Assembly: GCA_023375675.1 (NCBI GenBank)
Contig: JALQBC010000007.1
Span: forward strand, 186,001 to 250,000
DNA from: Cytospora piceicola
Taxonomy: Eukaryota; Ascomycota; Sordariomycetes; Diaporthales; Cytosporaceae
Length of the DNA stretch: 64,000 nucleotides
Direction of reading: 5' to 3'
Shown one piece after another: positions 1 through 13,381 of this stretch (positions are counted from its first letter, which is position 1; every line of letters begins with the position of its first letter). The notes beneath the pieces were generated by a model that was not told the DNA's origin, ran no database searches, and worked only from the letters and a program-made list of their open reading frames with translations. The position numbers and the translations under genes were made by a program.

Positions 1-2534
1 CCGTAAAGTGCGGCGTGCCGTTCGCATCCCAGTGTTCTTCGCTGAGGACGCTGAGGTATCCATCGCCGACCTTATTCCGTAATGCCTCGATCTTAGCCCG
101 ATACATCTCGCCTCCGACGTCCCAATTTTGGGAGTCAGTCCATGATGTCGGTGTCCCAATCTCTTGAGCAGGCATCACAGGTGGGAGTTTGGGAACGACA
201 GATGTGTCTATACGGGGAACTCCCCGGGCCGCATGGCTACGGCTCTCTTCTTGCCCCGAGTTTTTCGTTTGATGTATCTCGGGGGCTTGAGATATGCAAT
301 AATTACCATCAAGTCCAGCAATCGTCCGGGGTACTTGGCCCTCGATGACTTGTCTGTTGGCCGACTGAGCATCGGCGAGATCAACAATTCGCCGCTTCGG
401 CGCTCTTCGGCGACTTCGAGTGGAGTTCGTGTTGACCTCACTAGCAGTAGCCTTTGGCACCGGCCGCTCTTTACGCAGCACGGTCGGCTCACTGGGAGTG
501 TCGTAGACGATCGCCGGTTTGCTCACGTCCACTGCCTTGAGCTCTGGCACCGGAGGCTTGACAACAGGGACGGGTGCGGGTTCTTGTGTACGTTCGACAA
601 GGTACTTCCTTTCCAAGTACGTAGGCCCCGTCTGGTCAATCAGAACATCCTCCGTGTAGCCAGGAGACTGCCTGAACAGGTTGAAGATTGTGATGCGGTA
701 GTCTTTATGGGTCTTGGTGAAAGGATTCCCTTCAACCCATATCTCACGCAATTCAGGTATGCTTGTCAGGCGGGCCAGCTCGACGGGGTCCGTTAGGCGG
801 TTGTCCCTCAAATCCAGCCTCTCCAGAGGATATAGTTTCTCGACACCGGCCAGCGACTGCAAACGATTTCCACGTAGGTTCAGTGCCGTGATTGCTGGCA
901 AAGGATTCCGCCTGAGCGAGTGCAGAGATTCGATGACACACTTTGACAGGTTAAGAGCTCGGAGCGCGGTGAGGGTGGACAGACTGTCAGGAATCTCGGT
1001 AAATTCATTCGATGACAAGTCGAGCGAGTACAAGGTGTTGGCCAGGGGAGCAAGGCCGGTCGCAGATACTGAGATAAGGCCATTTTCGGCGAGGGACAGA
1101 TGACGCAAAAACCGCCATTTTGACGCAGGGAGTACGCCTGTAGAGAAGAGGTTGGAGGAGCTGCCCCGAGATTGATGCCAGGAATCTGACAGGCTCGATT
1201 GTGAGCTGCCGGAGCCCGAGCGGTGGATCTTGTGGGAGCCACGGCCGTGTTGCGAGCCGTGTCGGGAGCTGGCAGGTCTCTTTGGAGAGTGGCTCCTCGG
1301 TCGCGACGACTTGGTTGGGGATTTGGGTGGCTGGATCGTGGCGACAGCGACGGACGCCCGCCTGAGATTACGCAACGCGTTCACATCTTCGTGCTCGACA
1401 GCCGTCTCACTCCCCATGGAGCCGACGTTCAAGTCGGCGGCTCGTGCACCTGGTGACCCTGGCGCCGAGGTTGCCTTCTTGAGGTCAGCAGGAGTTGCCA
1501 CTGTCATACTTCTTCGCGGGCTTGTAGCTCCACCCCATTGTGTTGCCGGTGAAGTTTGCGACTTCGATGTTCGCCGTCTCCTCTTGTCCATATCATCAAG
1601 TACGATGTCGAAGAGGACGTCAGCCGGGTCCTCAAGGCTCGCTCTCTTAAGCGTAAGGGACCTCAGCTGATCAGCCAAGCGATCCCATCCAAAGAACTGT
1701 CGGAAGTCAAGGTCGCAAATCTCCAGCGCCTGGCAGTTCTTGAAAACGTAGAGCGGTACTGCCGAATCAAATGGAAACTCTTCATAGCCCTTGATAAGTC
1801 TTGCCTGCCAGTCTGGTGCCAAGCGGAGGCAGGGTATTTTCGTGAATGCCGAGTACAAATACTTGAGGTCTGCCTGCAGCGCAGCCTTCTGCTTCTCAAT
1901 ACGAGCAGCAGATATGTTTGAACCGATTCCAAAACTTGCCCAGAGCGATGACATTCCTGACATGACACTCCGCATGCTAGACACCGACCGAATAGACCCA
2001 ACCTCTGAGCTTCGACTCTTGGAGCGTTGCGACTGACTCAGGAAAGAAACGTAATTCGCCGACGAGCTCGTATCGTGTAGGTTCTCCAGACGCACCTTCA
2101 TGGGGCCGACAGGTATTGCGAGCTCTTCAAAACGCGACAGGAGGTAGAATAGATGGTGTGGCGTCAGGGCTAATTTGGCCGACTTGGCGGTCTGTGAAGT
2201 GAAGCTCAGGGACCCGAAAGACAGAGCAGCGGCGAGCCCATTCGACGACGTCGCTGCGGCCGTGGCTGGTCGTTCTGGGACTGTTGTTGGGGTTATGAGG
2301 CCGGCGGTCGGGACCGACGTAACACTCTGCGAGGCGCCATGTCGGGGAGGGTTTTGCCTTCGCAGTTGCAAGGCGTTGGCCAATGCCTTTTCGTGGGTGC
2401 GCACGAAAGTGGACAGTTGCTGCAATTCAAGATAATGGTCAGCGAGTGCCTTCCGACCTCTGGCACGGTCATGGGCGGCAGCCCAGGAGCTAAGGACCTA
2501 CCTTTATGAACAGCTCTCCGTCTTCTGAGTCCAT
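1..2534 (-). CDS. Leucine-rich-repeat protein, 5' part (runs off left edge)
   Basis: Two exons are visible: 2534-2502 (11 codons, beginning MDSEDGELFIK) and 2419 to the window edge, separated by an 82-bp intron (GTAGGT...TTGCAG). The frame stays open for more than 800 codons. The N-terminal third is Ser/Thr-rich and carries a conserved-looking block (QLSTFVRTHEKALANAL). A basic low-complexity region follows, then canonical leucine-rich repeats at about 1100-700, with the LxxLxLSxNxF and LxxLxLRxNRL patterns and a cap (ELREIWVEGNPF). The stretch after the repeats (about 700-1) is probably disordered. LRRs bind proteins; the family is a fungal LRR protein of unknown role, and I cannot name a yeast orthologue. 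The start was chosen because it lies just before a clean donor site. The 3' end is outside the window. Confidence 0.85.
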
Positions 2535-5290
2535 TCTTATTTCCGACAATGCATGGGGGACAAAGCCAGCAAGAAGTGAAGGAGCTCGTTGGATGACGAG
2601 CTCGAGGGCGTGAAGGCCAAGTACTCTAGCAGCAGGTCGGCTAGGAGAGTAGGAGGGCGTTGGGAGAGCGTGACGGTATTCGCTCTGCTTTTTGGGAGGG
2701 CGGCCTCGAGGAGAACGTGGAGACTTAGGACGGTACCTGTCTTGGCGATTGGTCGCCTGTACCCTGTGCGAGGTCATTTGTCAGTCACCCGGCGTAGAAC
2801 GAGGCACAATATATGACTAAAAAGGGGTTGTAGTGCAGAACGAGATCAAGGACGAGCCTCGACTAGAGGTGCCAAGAACAAGTGTGATTTTGTGTGCCGT
2901 TCCAACTGTGTACCGAGATCCAGCTCTTGAACAGTCCAGTTCCCCAGAATCCGGCTCCGACGCTTAGACAAGTTTGAGTCGGCGTAGGTTGTAATATAGG
3001 CTTCGGAGGGCGTAGAGTGCAGAGTGCAGGGACGTCATTGCCATTTCCGTGAGGTCGTGGTTGCGGTCTGAAGGCGGATGGGGGGCCGCGACAGTGGCGC
3101 TGCTACCACCATTCGTTGGTTTCAAGCGAGCCCTTGAAGTTTCAGAGGGCCGTTGTCACGAGCGTTGTGGCGAGTACAAGTTTCCAACGGCTAGGCAGGA
3201 TGTTTCGAGAGGCTGAAAATCAAAGTCGGAGGATGTGCCTGTCGTCTGAGGCGTCCCTTGGCTAGGTAACAGTGCACGTTGGACCAGCGGCCACAACGTC
3301 GCAATAGCTCAGGAACAAACACGGCGTTTTCTCACACGCAGCGAATGTGCAAGGAACATTGTAGAAAACAAAGGCCAGCACAGCAGGACACCGAGTTTAC
3401 GACAATGCAGGGAAGCAAGGCGGCTCAGGCTCAAGACGAGATGGGACGGTTTGTCGACGAGTATTCCGGTCTGGTTCGCATTCTCTCGCTTTGGTTGCCC
3501 CTCGTTTTTTGGACGCTCGAGGCGCACAAATGGCACAAATGGCACGACATGGCTTGCAGGAGGCGTTCATACGCAGCGGACAAAACAGAGCAATCCGGGG
3601 AGCTGGAATGGAGGAGAAACAAAGCAAAACACCAGAGATAAGGCATGGGGCGAGGTCGGCGATAAGGATGCACAGGGAAGCAAAAGGCGACTTACTATCC
3701 ACAATGTTGATTGCGTTTTTCCGAGTTGCAGCGTTGAGCAACTGCAGCAAGAAAATAGCCAAACGGAAGAAGAATGGAAATGTTATCGTGGCCGTGGTCG
3801 TAATCGTAGACGAGGAGCAAGGTGGTGGTGGTGGAGGGAGGAAAGGTCGGTCGGCGACGAGAAGGAAGCTATGGTATACCGCCTCGTAATAGGTAGTCGG
3901 GTCGTCGTAGCGGAAAAGGAGGAGGGTAGGAAGAGCGAATGCACGTTTGGCCACTTGGGGTTGGCGGCAAGGCTACTATGTAGTCTTATTCCCAGGGCAG
4001 GGTGGGCAGGGTGGTAGTGGGTGGACACTGGTAGCCAGCAGAAAAGAGGCCCCAACCTTGGAAACTGGGGACCCCCTGGTCAATGTTCAGGGTTCTCGGA
4101 CGGTGCAGCGGTGCAGCGGTGCAGCAGCGGTAGGGCATCCTTGCTAGTGGGGGGTTGTTGGGGGGTTGTATTTACAGTCCTGCAGTGTGCACGGGGCGCG
4201 TCTCCTGGAGATTGAACTCATTGCTGCACTCCTCGCTGCCAATTCCGACTGCGCGACTGATTCTGATTCCCAAGGGTCCACACTGCCCAAGCACGCACGT
4301 TGCAGGCAGATGATGAGGGCTGATTGATTGTATGGACGTCGTGTTCGCGTTCAGACCATCAATCAATCAATCTGACCACTCAATCTGGCAGCTGAGCCAT
4401 GCGTCTCGAAAGGACAGTATCGATTCTTTGCCCTCAATGCGGGGCATCATGTAGAAGCTGTACTGGGCAGAAGGTATCTCGAACGATGGTTTGTTGTTTT
4501 ATACTTTTATACTTGAGGAAGGCGTTCCCGGGAGTCCTGGAGAGGACAACCGCTCTGCTCTCCCTCTCACACACCAATAATGAGGTCCGGTGCAGTCCAG
4601 ACAGCATCTCCATCCTCTCGTATTATTCATCCACGGGACCTATCTAGGTGAATCACGACGGTTTTCTGTCTCCTTCTCTTGCCGCCTTCAGAACCAAAAG
4701 GGTTATAGATTGTGCAGCATGAGCAGGTCAGCCGTCCAGTGATGATGGAGGGTGCAGGGAACCTGGAAGCTGCATTAGCACTTGCATCGCGCTACAGGTT
4801 GGGATGTTGGTTGGGGGCACAGACTGACAGACTTGGGAATTGATCATTGTGGGTGGCGCATGTCTGAGGTTCTCCTTGAGCTCATTCGATATTTAGCTTC
4901 ATTTTTCAGGCCACGATATGTGTGAGAGTGAGTTCCTATCTAAGTAATTTTCTCCCGCTCTCTGCACCTCGGATCCTTTTTCTGCTTGATGTGCGTCGCC
5001 AGATGGCACCACATCGATGTTGCGGCCAACTGAAACTTGCATGGAGAGGGACAAGACAGGAGGAGGAGGAGAAGGGAAAACAGCATCGGACATAGACCGA
5101 GGAAGAAGATCAGATCAGCAGTTAAGCAGGTCCCCAGCCGCGTCCTCATGGCATTGAGACAATCAAGTCACCAGAACAGGCGTATTTTCCTTCTTCATGT
5201 CCGTCTATTCCCAGAACAAGACACGACCTTGACCTGGCTCTTTGAACGGATGGGTCTCGACTCTTGGTGGATGGAGATGCCGTACCGTCC

Positions 5291-5346
5291 TCAGTCAAGG
5301 TCAACCTTGGTACAATCAAGGTTAACATGGTCAAGGTCAACGTTGG
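5291..5346. repeat. Short TCAAGGT/AACCTTG repeat cluster
   Basis: Within 56 bases the motif TCAAGGT occurs three times, each followed by an AAC-containing partner; one copy forms the inverted pair CAAGGT/ACCTTG. About 40 bases downstream is a short CGCACTAT tandem. No gene lies nearby, so the role is unknown. Confidence 0.5.
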
Positions 5347-8300
5347 TGCGCAGGGGTTCGAGGCACATAATTGCGCATTATCGCACTATCGCACTATCGC
5401 GCCCTCTTCAGAGTGTTCCAAGGTGATGTTATCTGCCCTGGGGACCCTTCTAGCTTTAGTAGGCATCTGACATTTGACACCCACTGACACCCACTGTAGT
5501 CAATACTTCAGGGCAGTTCATCAGACCCCGGAGCCTTCTCCTTCGTAAATCCGGTGACAGGAGCATCAGACTGGATTAATAACGCGACCGACCACCATCT
5601 TCACATTGCCAAGGGAAGAAGTTTTTTCTTCCTACTTCTTCAACAATATTCTAGTGTAGCTCTGTTTATCTTGATACGCCCTGAACCTTATTCTTCTCCG
5701 AGCCGTCCTGGATTGCTTTTCTACATGGTCTTTGTCTATCTGAGCATTTCATGCAGAAACCGTTAGTGGCAGGTCTTGTCAAATTGCGGCGCCACTTGTG
5801 AGTTTTATGGCGTCAGTCGGCTGCTGGGATGCCCCCGACTTGCTCCGCTCAACAAGTACGTCCGTACATCATGTAACCCTGATCGCCGTGGGCAGTGGGC
5901 AGGTCTGGGACGCGACGGTGGCACGGGCTGCACGGTGGGCATCGCGACCAAAACCACCAAGAAAAGGGCCAGAATGCGATCGAGGCTTACACCGACAACA
6001 CACCTCACCTCCTCTCCTCTTCCAGGAAAACTCTTCCACGGCGACGCAACCTCTCCTCTCTCTCAGCTTTCCACCTTCTGTGCCTGATACCCCAGATCTT
6101 CACTTGACCGCTTTTGGCCTCTTATCCAATCGACTTTTTGCACAGGCTGGCCATACTCCTCAGAAATGAGCGGTAGCAGTACGGCGTGCCCGCACCCAAC
6201 GGGCATTGTCTCCTCTTGCTCCTCTTGTCGTTGCTCCTCTGTACCCAGCAATTCCTCCTAGCTCCTCCAGTTCACGGAACAAGGTTCCTTCAGATCTTTC
6301 TTCCCTGCATGTCAGGGGGCCGGGTTGTTTTTGACCGCCTCCTGGTCCGCGCCAACCTTGTTTATCAGGGACCCTGAACAGATGCCTGTCTCGGCATGGA
6401 TTCGCCAGTATCTCTAGCGCCCGTCGTCTTCTCACAGGATGGCAGGCGCCGGCAACAACCTGGAATAACGGGGATGCTGAGCGACAGGGCAAACCAACGC
6501 CTTCGTTTGGCCAAACGAAAATTACCATCCTCAGCCCCGCGGCCGACCTTCGACTCCAGTCTTCGGCATCTCCAACCAGGCACCGCTATTCTTTCACTGC
6601 GACCTGTCAATCTGCCGTTATGGCCCATTCGGTTTTGACCCTCTAACCATCCTGCCGTCCAGCCCGACCAGTTTCAGCAAGGCCTCACCGTCTCTTCCAC
6701 CGTCTCTGTGTCTCTGTGTCTCCGTGTCTCCTGGACGGTTGGAATGGACCCTGAAACACGGCGCGCGCATTATCTCGCCATGTTGCAAAAAATCTTTCTC
6801 CAGCAAGCGCGCCTATCGACGACGACGACGGAGACATGATAGCGACGCTCCGTCGACGCCATTGTGCGTCCCAGACCGCAAGGTCGCATTGCCGAGACTT
6901 GCCTGTTCATGTTTGTCCTGAACGGCCCATCTTCCGACCATGACGGCTCATGGCCCGACCACATGGTTCTCCAAAAACCCAATCGTTGTCGGCTCCGATT
7001 CTCGACGCACAGCATCGTGGCCCCGCAAGGTTATGTCATTGCCTCCACACGTCGAGGAGCCACGGGCGGCCGTGATTGGGATGGCCGGCACTTGTCGCAT
7101 GTGTCATCGTGCGTGCGATGCTGTCGTTCACGCTGCCACGATGCACCTCTAGGCCCCTTTCCCTTGGGCCTCATGCGGCCCTCGCCTTGCCTTCCAAGTT
7201 TTCCACTTCCTTCCCTTTTCTTCTTCTTCTTACTTTAGCACCTATGTCATTCTTCAGGAGTTCGTAATACCCCAATGGACACGCAAGGGCCGATCCGCAG
7301 GCCGTTGGCCGTTGTGCCTTGAGAACAACTGGCACAAACTGGATCATCATCCAACCCCGCCACATGTGTAGCGCTGGTCAACCCCACCACGACCTCGTCT
7401 CCTTTTCCCAATAAATGACTCGAAACTGGCTCGGGCAAGGAAGCGATGAATCCCGAATGGCGATTGTCGCGTTCGTCGGTATCTCAGTTTCGGTGATTTT
7501 CAAGGAGCCTCCTTCCGAACCTCTAATCGAGCATTCTACACGGCCGGGTGGCTATCTGATCGACGACGGTGATTGCCTCTGAGCCCCAAAATACAATGGC
7601 AGGTGTTTGATCTTCAGCCGTATCAAGATACCAAACGCAGCGGTCGAGAGCACGATCTGATAGTCTGTTGCCCCGTATGATGTATGCCAATCAGGTATCG
7701 CCTGACTATTGGTAAGTGATCAAGAAAGAAAACAGAAGAAAAACAGCCAAACATCACTACACGGCCATTCGATCCAATAGTGTCAAATATTGCGCTCCCA
7801 GTATTCCTTAGAGCTTGAACATCGGTCGTCCCTGCATGGGGCAGTCTTGCTAATTCTGCGAGAACGATGTTTGGAAGCTTTGTCCCTTTAGCCGGTGCAC
7901 CGGAACGCATATGCATCATCCTCCACACCTCCAGCCTTGCAAACCAGGGCGCCAGGTTTCGAGAGGTCATTCCTGCAGTCAGCCTCGGCCAAAGGTGACC
8001 ACGCGTCCCTCCTTTACTCGCCCCGGAATGGCTATAAGACGAATCCCATCTGCATCCCTTCGCCTTGTCGGGGCGTCTGAAAGCAACGACGCGCATCACT
8101 GTACGATATATACGAAGACTTTGGGGTTGTCGTTGTCATTGAGCAGCGCCATCATGTGGGCTGGCATATTCGCTAAATACTTGCCCCCAGACCATGCCAT
8201 GCTTTCGTATGCCATGCGCTTTAGCGCCGAACGCGTTCAGGACAAACTATCTTGTACTATTGCACAGAATCAGGATGCCTCGGAGCAAGGCGATCGCGAT

Positions 8301-8433
8301 CCTTAGTAGATGGTGGTCGAGGAGGCATGCAGGCGTGCTGTACTACGATGCACGGCACGGTACTAATCTCATGTCGTAGGTACTGTGGTAGGTGGTGTGC
8401 ACTCCAAAACAATATATGATGCGGGAATGTAGT

Positions 8434-8457
8434 GTGGCAGGGTGGCAGGGTGGCAGG
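8434..8457. repeat. 8-bp tandem repeat GTGGCAGG x3
   Basis: Three perfect 8-bp units lie in a row in gene-free DNA, just before a TACCTAGGTA-type palindrome at about 8475. Probably replication slippage; no function is implied. Confidence 0.7.
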
Positions 8458-11400
8458 GTGTAGCCATACTAAGTACCTAGGTAGCTATTACCCACTCTCA
8501 ATCACCCTGCCGTCGATCTATGTACTATCGCAGGGCCAGTCCAGGACGTACCCAATGGGGACGGCAACCTCAGATTTTACGAGTCAAGAAACCGTTTTCT
8601 GAAGCTTCGATCATCACTCCAGTCGACCGAACAACTCATCAGCTGATGAATTGATTTGCCTCTGATATTCTCCGGTACATATGCAGCAGCGCAAGATTTG
8701 CACACCACACCGAAAGGATGACTGCGCGGGCTGCGATATCAGAAAACCATAACGTACTCTGCATCCAAGCTTTGCAGATCTGATCTGTAATGTACATACA
8801 GTATCACCTCACCCCATCAGCCCATACTGGACCAATTGCAACAACCTGGCAGCTGTCTAAGTGGTTGCATGCAGTCTAGCGGTTCACAGACGCCATCCAA
8901 AAGTGCCGAGCGTTCGTCGAGACATGTCATGGCGTGAGCCTCCGAATTTTCCCCTTCAGGTGCTCCCTCCCTGGCTTGGCAGGAATTCTTATCAGTGCCA
9001 CAATGTCCGAGATGAGAAGGGACTCCCTCATCATACATGATGGGATTTGTGCGATGTTACTGTCCGGACCTCTCGGCAAGTGGCCGTTGTCCTATGTCCA
9101 CGATAATGAAGGGGCTACTCTCGATACCGGGGGAGGAAGGGTTCACAATGTTTTGAAGCTCGGCCATTTTCGACAACGGTTGATCCTGTCTTCCCTACGT
9201 TTCTCTATGGACGGGATCAGGAGAGGGGGCGTGCACATCTGATTTGATGCTCGACCCCGGATCGTCGTGTCTCCGTGCGCAGCCGTTGATTGGGGCCGCG
9301 CTGTCGGCGGCTGTTCCAGAAATTGTAACCACGATACTCCCGGGCACACCCTTACGGCACTACCTAGGTATCCAAAACTGCGATGGGAAGTCAAACCCGA
9401 CGGGCAGGGTGCATGGATCCCCTGTTGTTGATCGAGCCGCAGGTCAATATCCAACGAGGTTCATCAAACTTCAGAAGGGAGATAGAAAGTGTGTTACACC
9501 ACTGACACCTAAAGACGGCACGGGAAAAGATCTCGACCGTTGATACGCCAATTGAGGTCCTCACCGCCACTGGTATATCATGACTAGCATATGATGAGAT
9601 GCAGATATAATGCTGACATTGTTAGAGCGCTTCATCTTGGAAATGTTTTTCCGACGGTGTAGCAAACCCAAGGTTCATGCCACGGCTGCACAGTTAGCTA
9701 GCACACTGCACTTGAGGTAAGCCCTGCCTTCTGCGTGCGATTATATATTGACGATCTTGGCGGTGAGCTAAGAATGTAATCTGTGTTCTATGGTGTTGCC
9801 TTTTGCATCCCTTCTGCACTAGGTGGTATAACTACCTAGTTATATAGATAGGTAGGCCATAGTCGCCGTGTTTGGTCTTGGATAGCTGCTCTCTCGGAAG
9901 CAAGAGTCTGACGATGAAAACTGAGCTCATTGCTAACCTACCTACTATGCGGTGTGGTTTTCCGCTTACCCGTTGAAGAAGGAGCATAATGAAAACCTGA
10001 GGCCATGCAGATAATGCGAGATCCTATCGTGGGTTATCGTTTGGCCCTATCAAGTCATCAACACACACCCATCATCCCGGGCCTGTGCCGAGTCTTGCGC
10101 GGACAATCATTCGCAGCGAACGGTGTCACAAAAGAAGCGTTGACGAAAGTCACCCCTGCGCCAAAGAAGCCCCTGTCCTGCCAATCGATCATGACTTTCC
10201 TATTCCAGGTCGGTTTCAAGTTTCAGAGGCTTCTTATTCGCTCAGCATCTTTCCGGGGACATCCTACCTATTATATATCATGTGTCCTTGAGAACAGGGA
10301 TATCAGCGGATATCGTTCGACACCGGACTCCCTCGATGTCGGTTCCTGTATATTTCTTTCTCGAACGGCGGCATGTCACATGAACAGACATCCAAAGCGG
10401 GCAGATCTCTTCTAGCGCCGCAATCGGACAGCACGCCTCGTTTATGCAGCGGCACAAGTGGGCATCCGCTCCAGCCTGCCCTCCATTCTTCGACACTATG
10501 TACTTACTCTAAGCGTTACCAAACCACAATAACAACCTGGTTGATCACATATTCCTGACCCGCCTCACTCGCCGTCTCTGGTTGAATTTATCCGTTCTTG
10601 TCCGTCTAAGCATGACTCGCCACTCTGGTGCATGCCCGAGTATCGGCAGTTTTACCACTCATACACGCCATCACTGGCACATTACCCGGCGGCGGGCTCG
10701 GAGCTGATGATGTGTCCCAAGGCGTCCGGAGATGCTTCAGTTCGATGTGGACGGCCGGTGATATCGCATATATCATGCTCCGTAGGGCTGGGTTCCACTG
10801 GGGCCTTTTTCTGACCGGACGTGTCGGTCAGGTCGGTGTGGTATCGACGCTGGCTGATGACATGCATAGTGTACTCCTTCGGAGAAATTCATGGGTGCCG
10901 TCATCGTTCATCTGAACGTGGCATGCATGAACTCTGGTCTGTCTTTTCGGGAACCTCGACTGGCGCGGGACAGTGTCGGGTAGGAGGCCTTTTTACTGAA
11001 GCCTCATGCTGCGTCGTGGTGGATAGAAGTGTTCCACGCCTACGCGCGCCGACTTCGACGCGCTCTGGGCCGTATGGGTTCAGACAAGTTGCGCAGTCCC
11101 ACTTAGTTGCAGGAGTTGCAGGCATGCACTCCCCTTTCACACAAGTTCCAAGGAAGTTATGTCTGGTCATCCGCCTGCTATTAACGAAGTATACCCGGAC
11201 GTACGTAAGTACCTAGTTATGTACTATTGGTATACGCTATACGGTGACAGTTTCCCCAGACTATGCACGGTTAACTCCCGAAACTGCCGCGGGCCGATCA
11301 CGAGGGCTTGAGGCTTACAGCAGCCCTGAAGTTTTTAAGGCTGAGATGGACCGAAGTCACGGAAGTCCTCTTGAGTCATGGTCCTATGGAAATAAGATAA

Positions 11401-13381
11401 ACAAGATAGACTTTCTTACTTGGCTGCTTGGCTAGAAACCCTACCAGCCTACCCGTCCCCGCCGTTTTGCGAGGGGCCCCAGAAAGTGATTTCCAACCTT
11501 CGTCGCCGAGGGATCCACTGGTATGTCTCATATCCCACACCATAGACATTACTCAAGTCCATTCAGTTTGGAGAACAGCCTTTTCCAAGATTCACCTTTG
11601 GTGCGATCTTAGTCTTCCAAGGGATCCGCTTGAACAGCTCACGAGTTCTTTATCCCTCCCACCCATGACCCAATGGAAGGAGAGAACAGCTCGCGATCGC
11701 GATCCTCGCCGGCATGTCTGATATCGAGATCGATCTAAGCGATAAAAGAGGATTTCCTATGGCATGATGTTTCAGAGTGACCCGCTGTGCATTGTGACAG
11801 AGATTGCTCTGGTGCCAGTATGGGATCCGACATCCGGAGTCCTGTATGAATAATGGTCCGACCACTGGACTACTTGTTGACATGCAGGTGTTCTCTGCTA
11901 GTCCTTCGAGAGGAGGAGGATGGAGAGCTGTAGAACCCACTGGCCCGCTTCACCAGAGATTCGTGGCCGCGGAAAGCATTGGGAGCCTGACACTGGCTTA
12001 CGAGGTCCATACATACATACTATCAACGTGACCAACGAGACAGGCATGCATGCAGGCCTATCTGTTCTTGTAGATACGATTTCGACCGATATACTGCAAC
12101 ATCACTTACTACAGATCCGTACTGTAAATGAGATGCAACTTTCGGCTGCTTGCCCCTCACCCCCTATTTTCTCTATTTACATATGCACGTTAATCAGCGT
12201 ACACCTTCCTAATATGAAGTCCTCTAATGTTGAACTTTAGAAGCTCGGCAACGACTCAACTCGCCCCAGATATACCCATCTACTTTCATTCAAGAATAAA
12301 TGGAGATGGCGCAGAAGACTGTAGAGGGTACGCGATAGATAGCGCGTGGTGGGTAGTGTCTGATGCCCGTCTACGGGTGATGGGGAGACTCGTGGGGAAT
12401 TCTAGCGAGCCAGAATTTGACACAGCGAATTTGAATCAGGGCTTGATTTGGATGGATTGAGTAGGGTGGTACAATTGAGGGATAGTACAGGTGTAGCAAT
12501 AAACACCGGACTGCAACGCTACTGGGACTGGATATTGTACGTTAGGTACCATGGCAAATGAAACGGTTCTCTTGTTCAAGAAGTAGTACCTATCAGCTCA
12601 CCACTGTGGGATCTGTTGCAAAGACCTAGCAAAAGCCTTCCAACAATGAAACTTTTCAGTTATAGTCAGAGGCGTACTGACGTCCAGGAATAAGGATTAT
12701 CTCACGAATGTGTGTAGACAAAGTCACTACCCATACGTTCGATATCAAGCACACTCATCTATTATCTCCCCAAATCGATGAGAAATTCTGACTACTGTGC
12801 TGAATTTTAGAGATCATGGCTTCCATAATCTAAGCCATTGATAAGTCTTGTGCTCTCTTCTTTGCTTTTCGATTATCTGCTTTGGGAAGAACAAGAGAAC
12901 AGGAGGCTCTCTCAACAAAGGGGCGCAATATCACGGACGTATCAGACGGGGGCATGGACTTCCTGGACTAGGTGGCCTTAGAGACGAGAGATATGTGTAC
13001 TTCATTTTTCAAGGCTGATAGTTACTGATAAACCTCTGCAACTGTTCTAATTGCGAGCATTTCCGTCAACACAAAGAAGGGTACGGTATACTATTCGGCA
13101 TACATGGCTTTGTCGCAGTCCGGAAACGGAAACGGAGCATGCCTTTCATTTACGGAACAAACACAATGTCTGCGTTGGTATATCTAAGTATATCATGGGG
13201 GACGTAACCGTGGAGTGTTTCAATGAGTTGGTCGACTCACTTCCAGTCACATGTCCCGGGGCTATAGAACTACCAGATGGATCTATTGACCACGAGCACT
13301 GAGCCATCTATCCACAGACTTGTCCGTGCCTTGGATTCAATATCTCTGAAGAGGAAACACTCACCATCCCGACCATCGACA

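Larger units (their letters stand above)
2535..13381. other. 10.8-kb gene-poor intergenic region
   Basis: I found no ORF here with a recognisable domain, sustained codon bias or a plausible intron-joined reading frame on either strand; the longest open frames are about 130-190 codons and overlap one another in several frames. The part up to about 4.2 kb may include the LRR gene promoter and leader. 5.9-7.25 kb is strongly pyrimidine-rich on the + strand, like a fungal promoter or leader, but no gene follows. 8.4-12.1 kb contains several TACCTAGGTA-type palindromes and simple repeats. It may hold untranslated RNA or decayed repeats, which sequence reading alone cannot show. Confidence 0.6.

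Noticed and set aside
3451..4017. 188-codon open frame on the + strand, with overlapping frames
   Set aside because: Several frames are open at once on both strands, composition is low-complexity (WWWW, RGRNRRRG), and no splice or family signal was seen.
7623..8099. 158-codon open frame on the - strand
   Set aside because: No recognisable domain, hydrophobic pattern or codon bias; likely chance.
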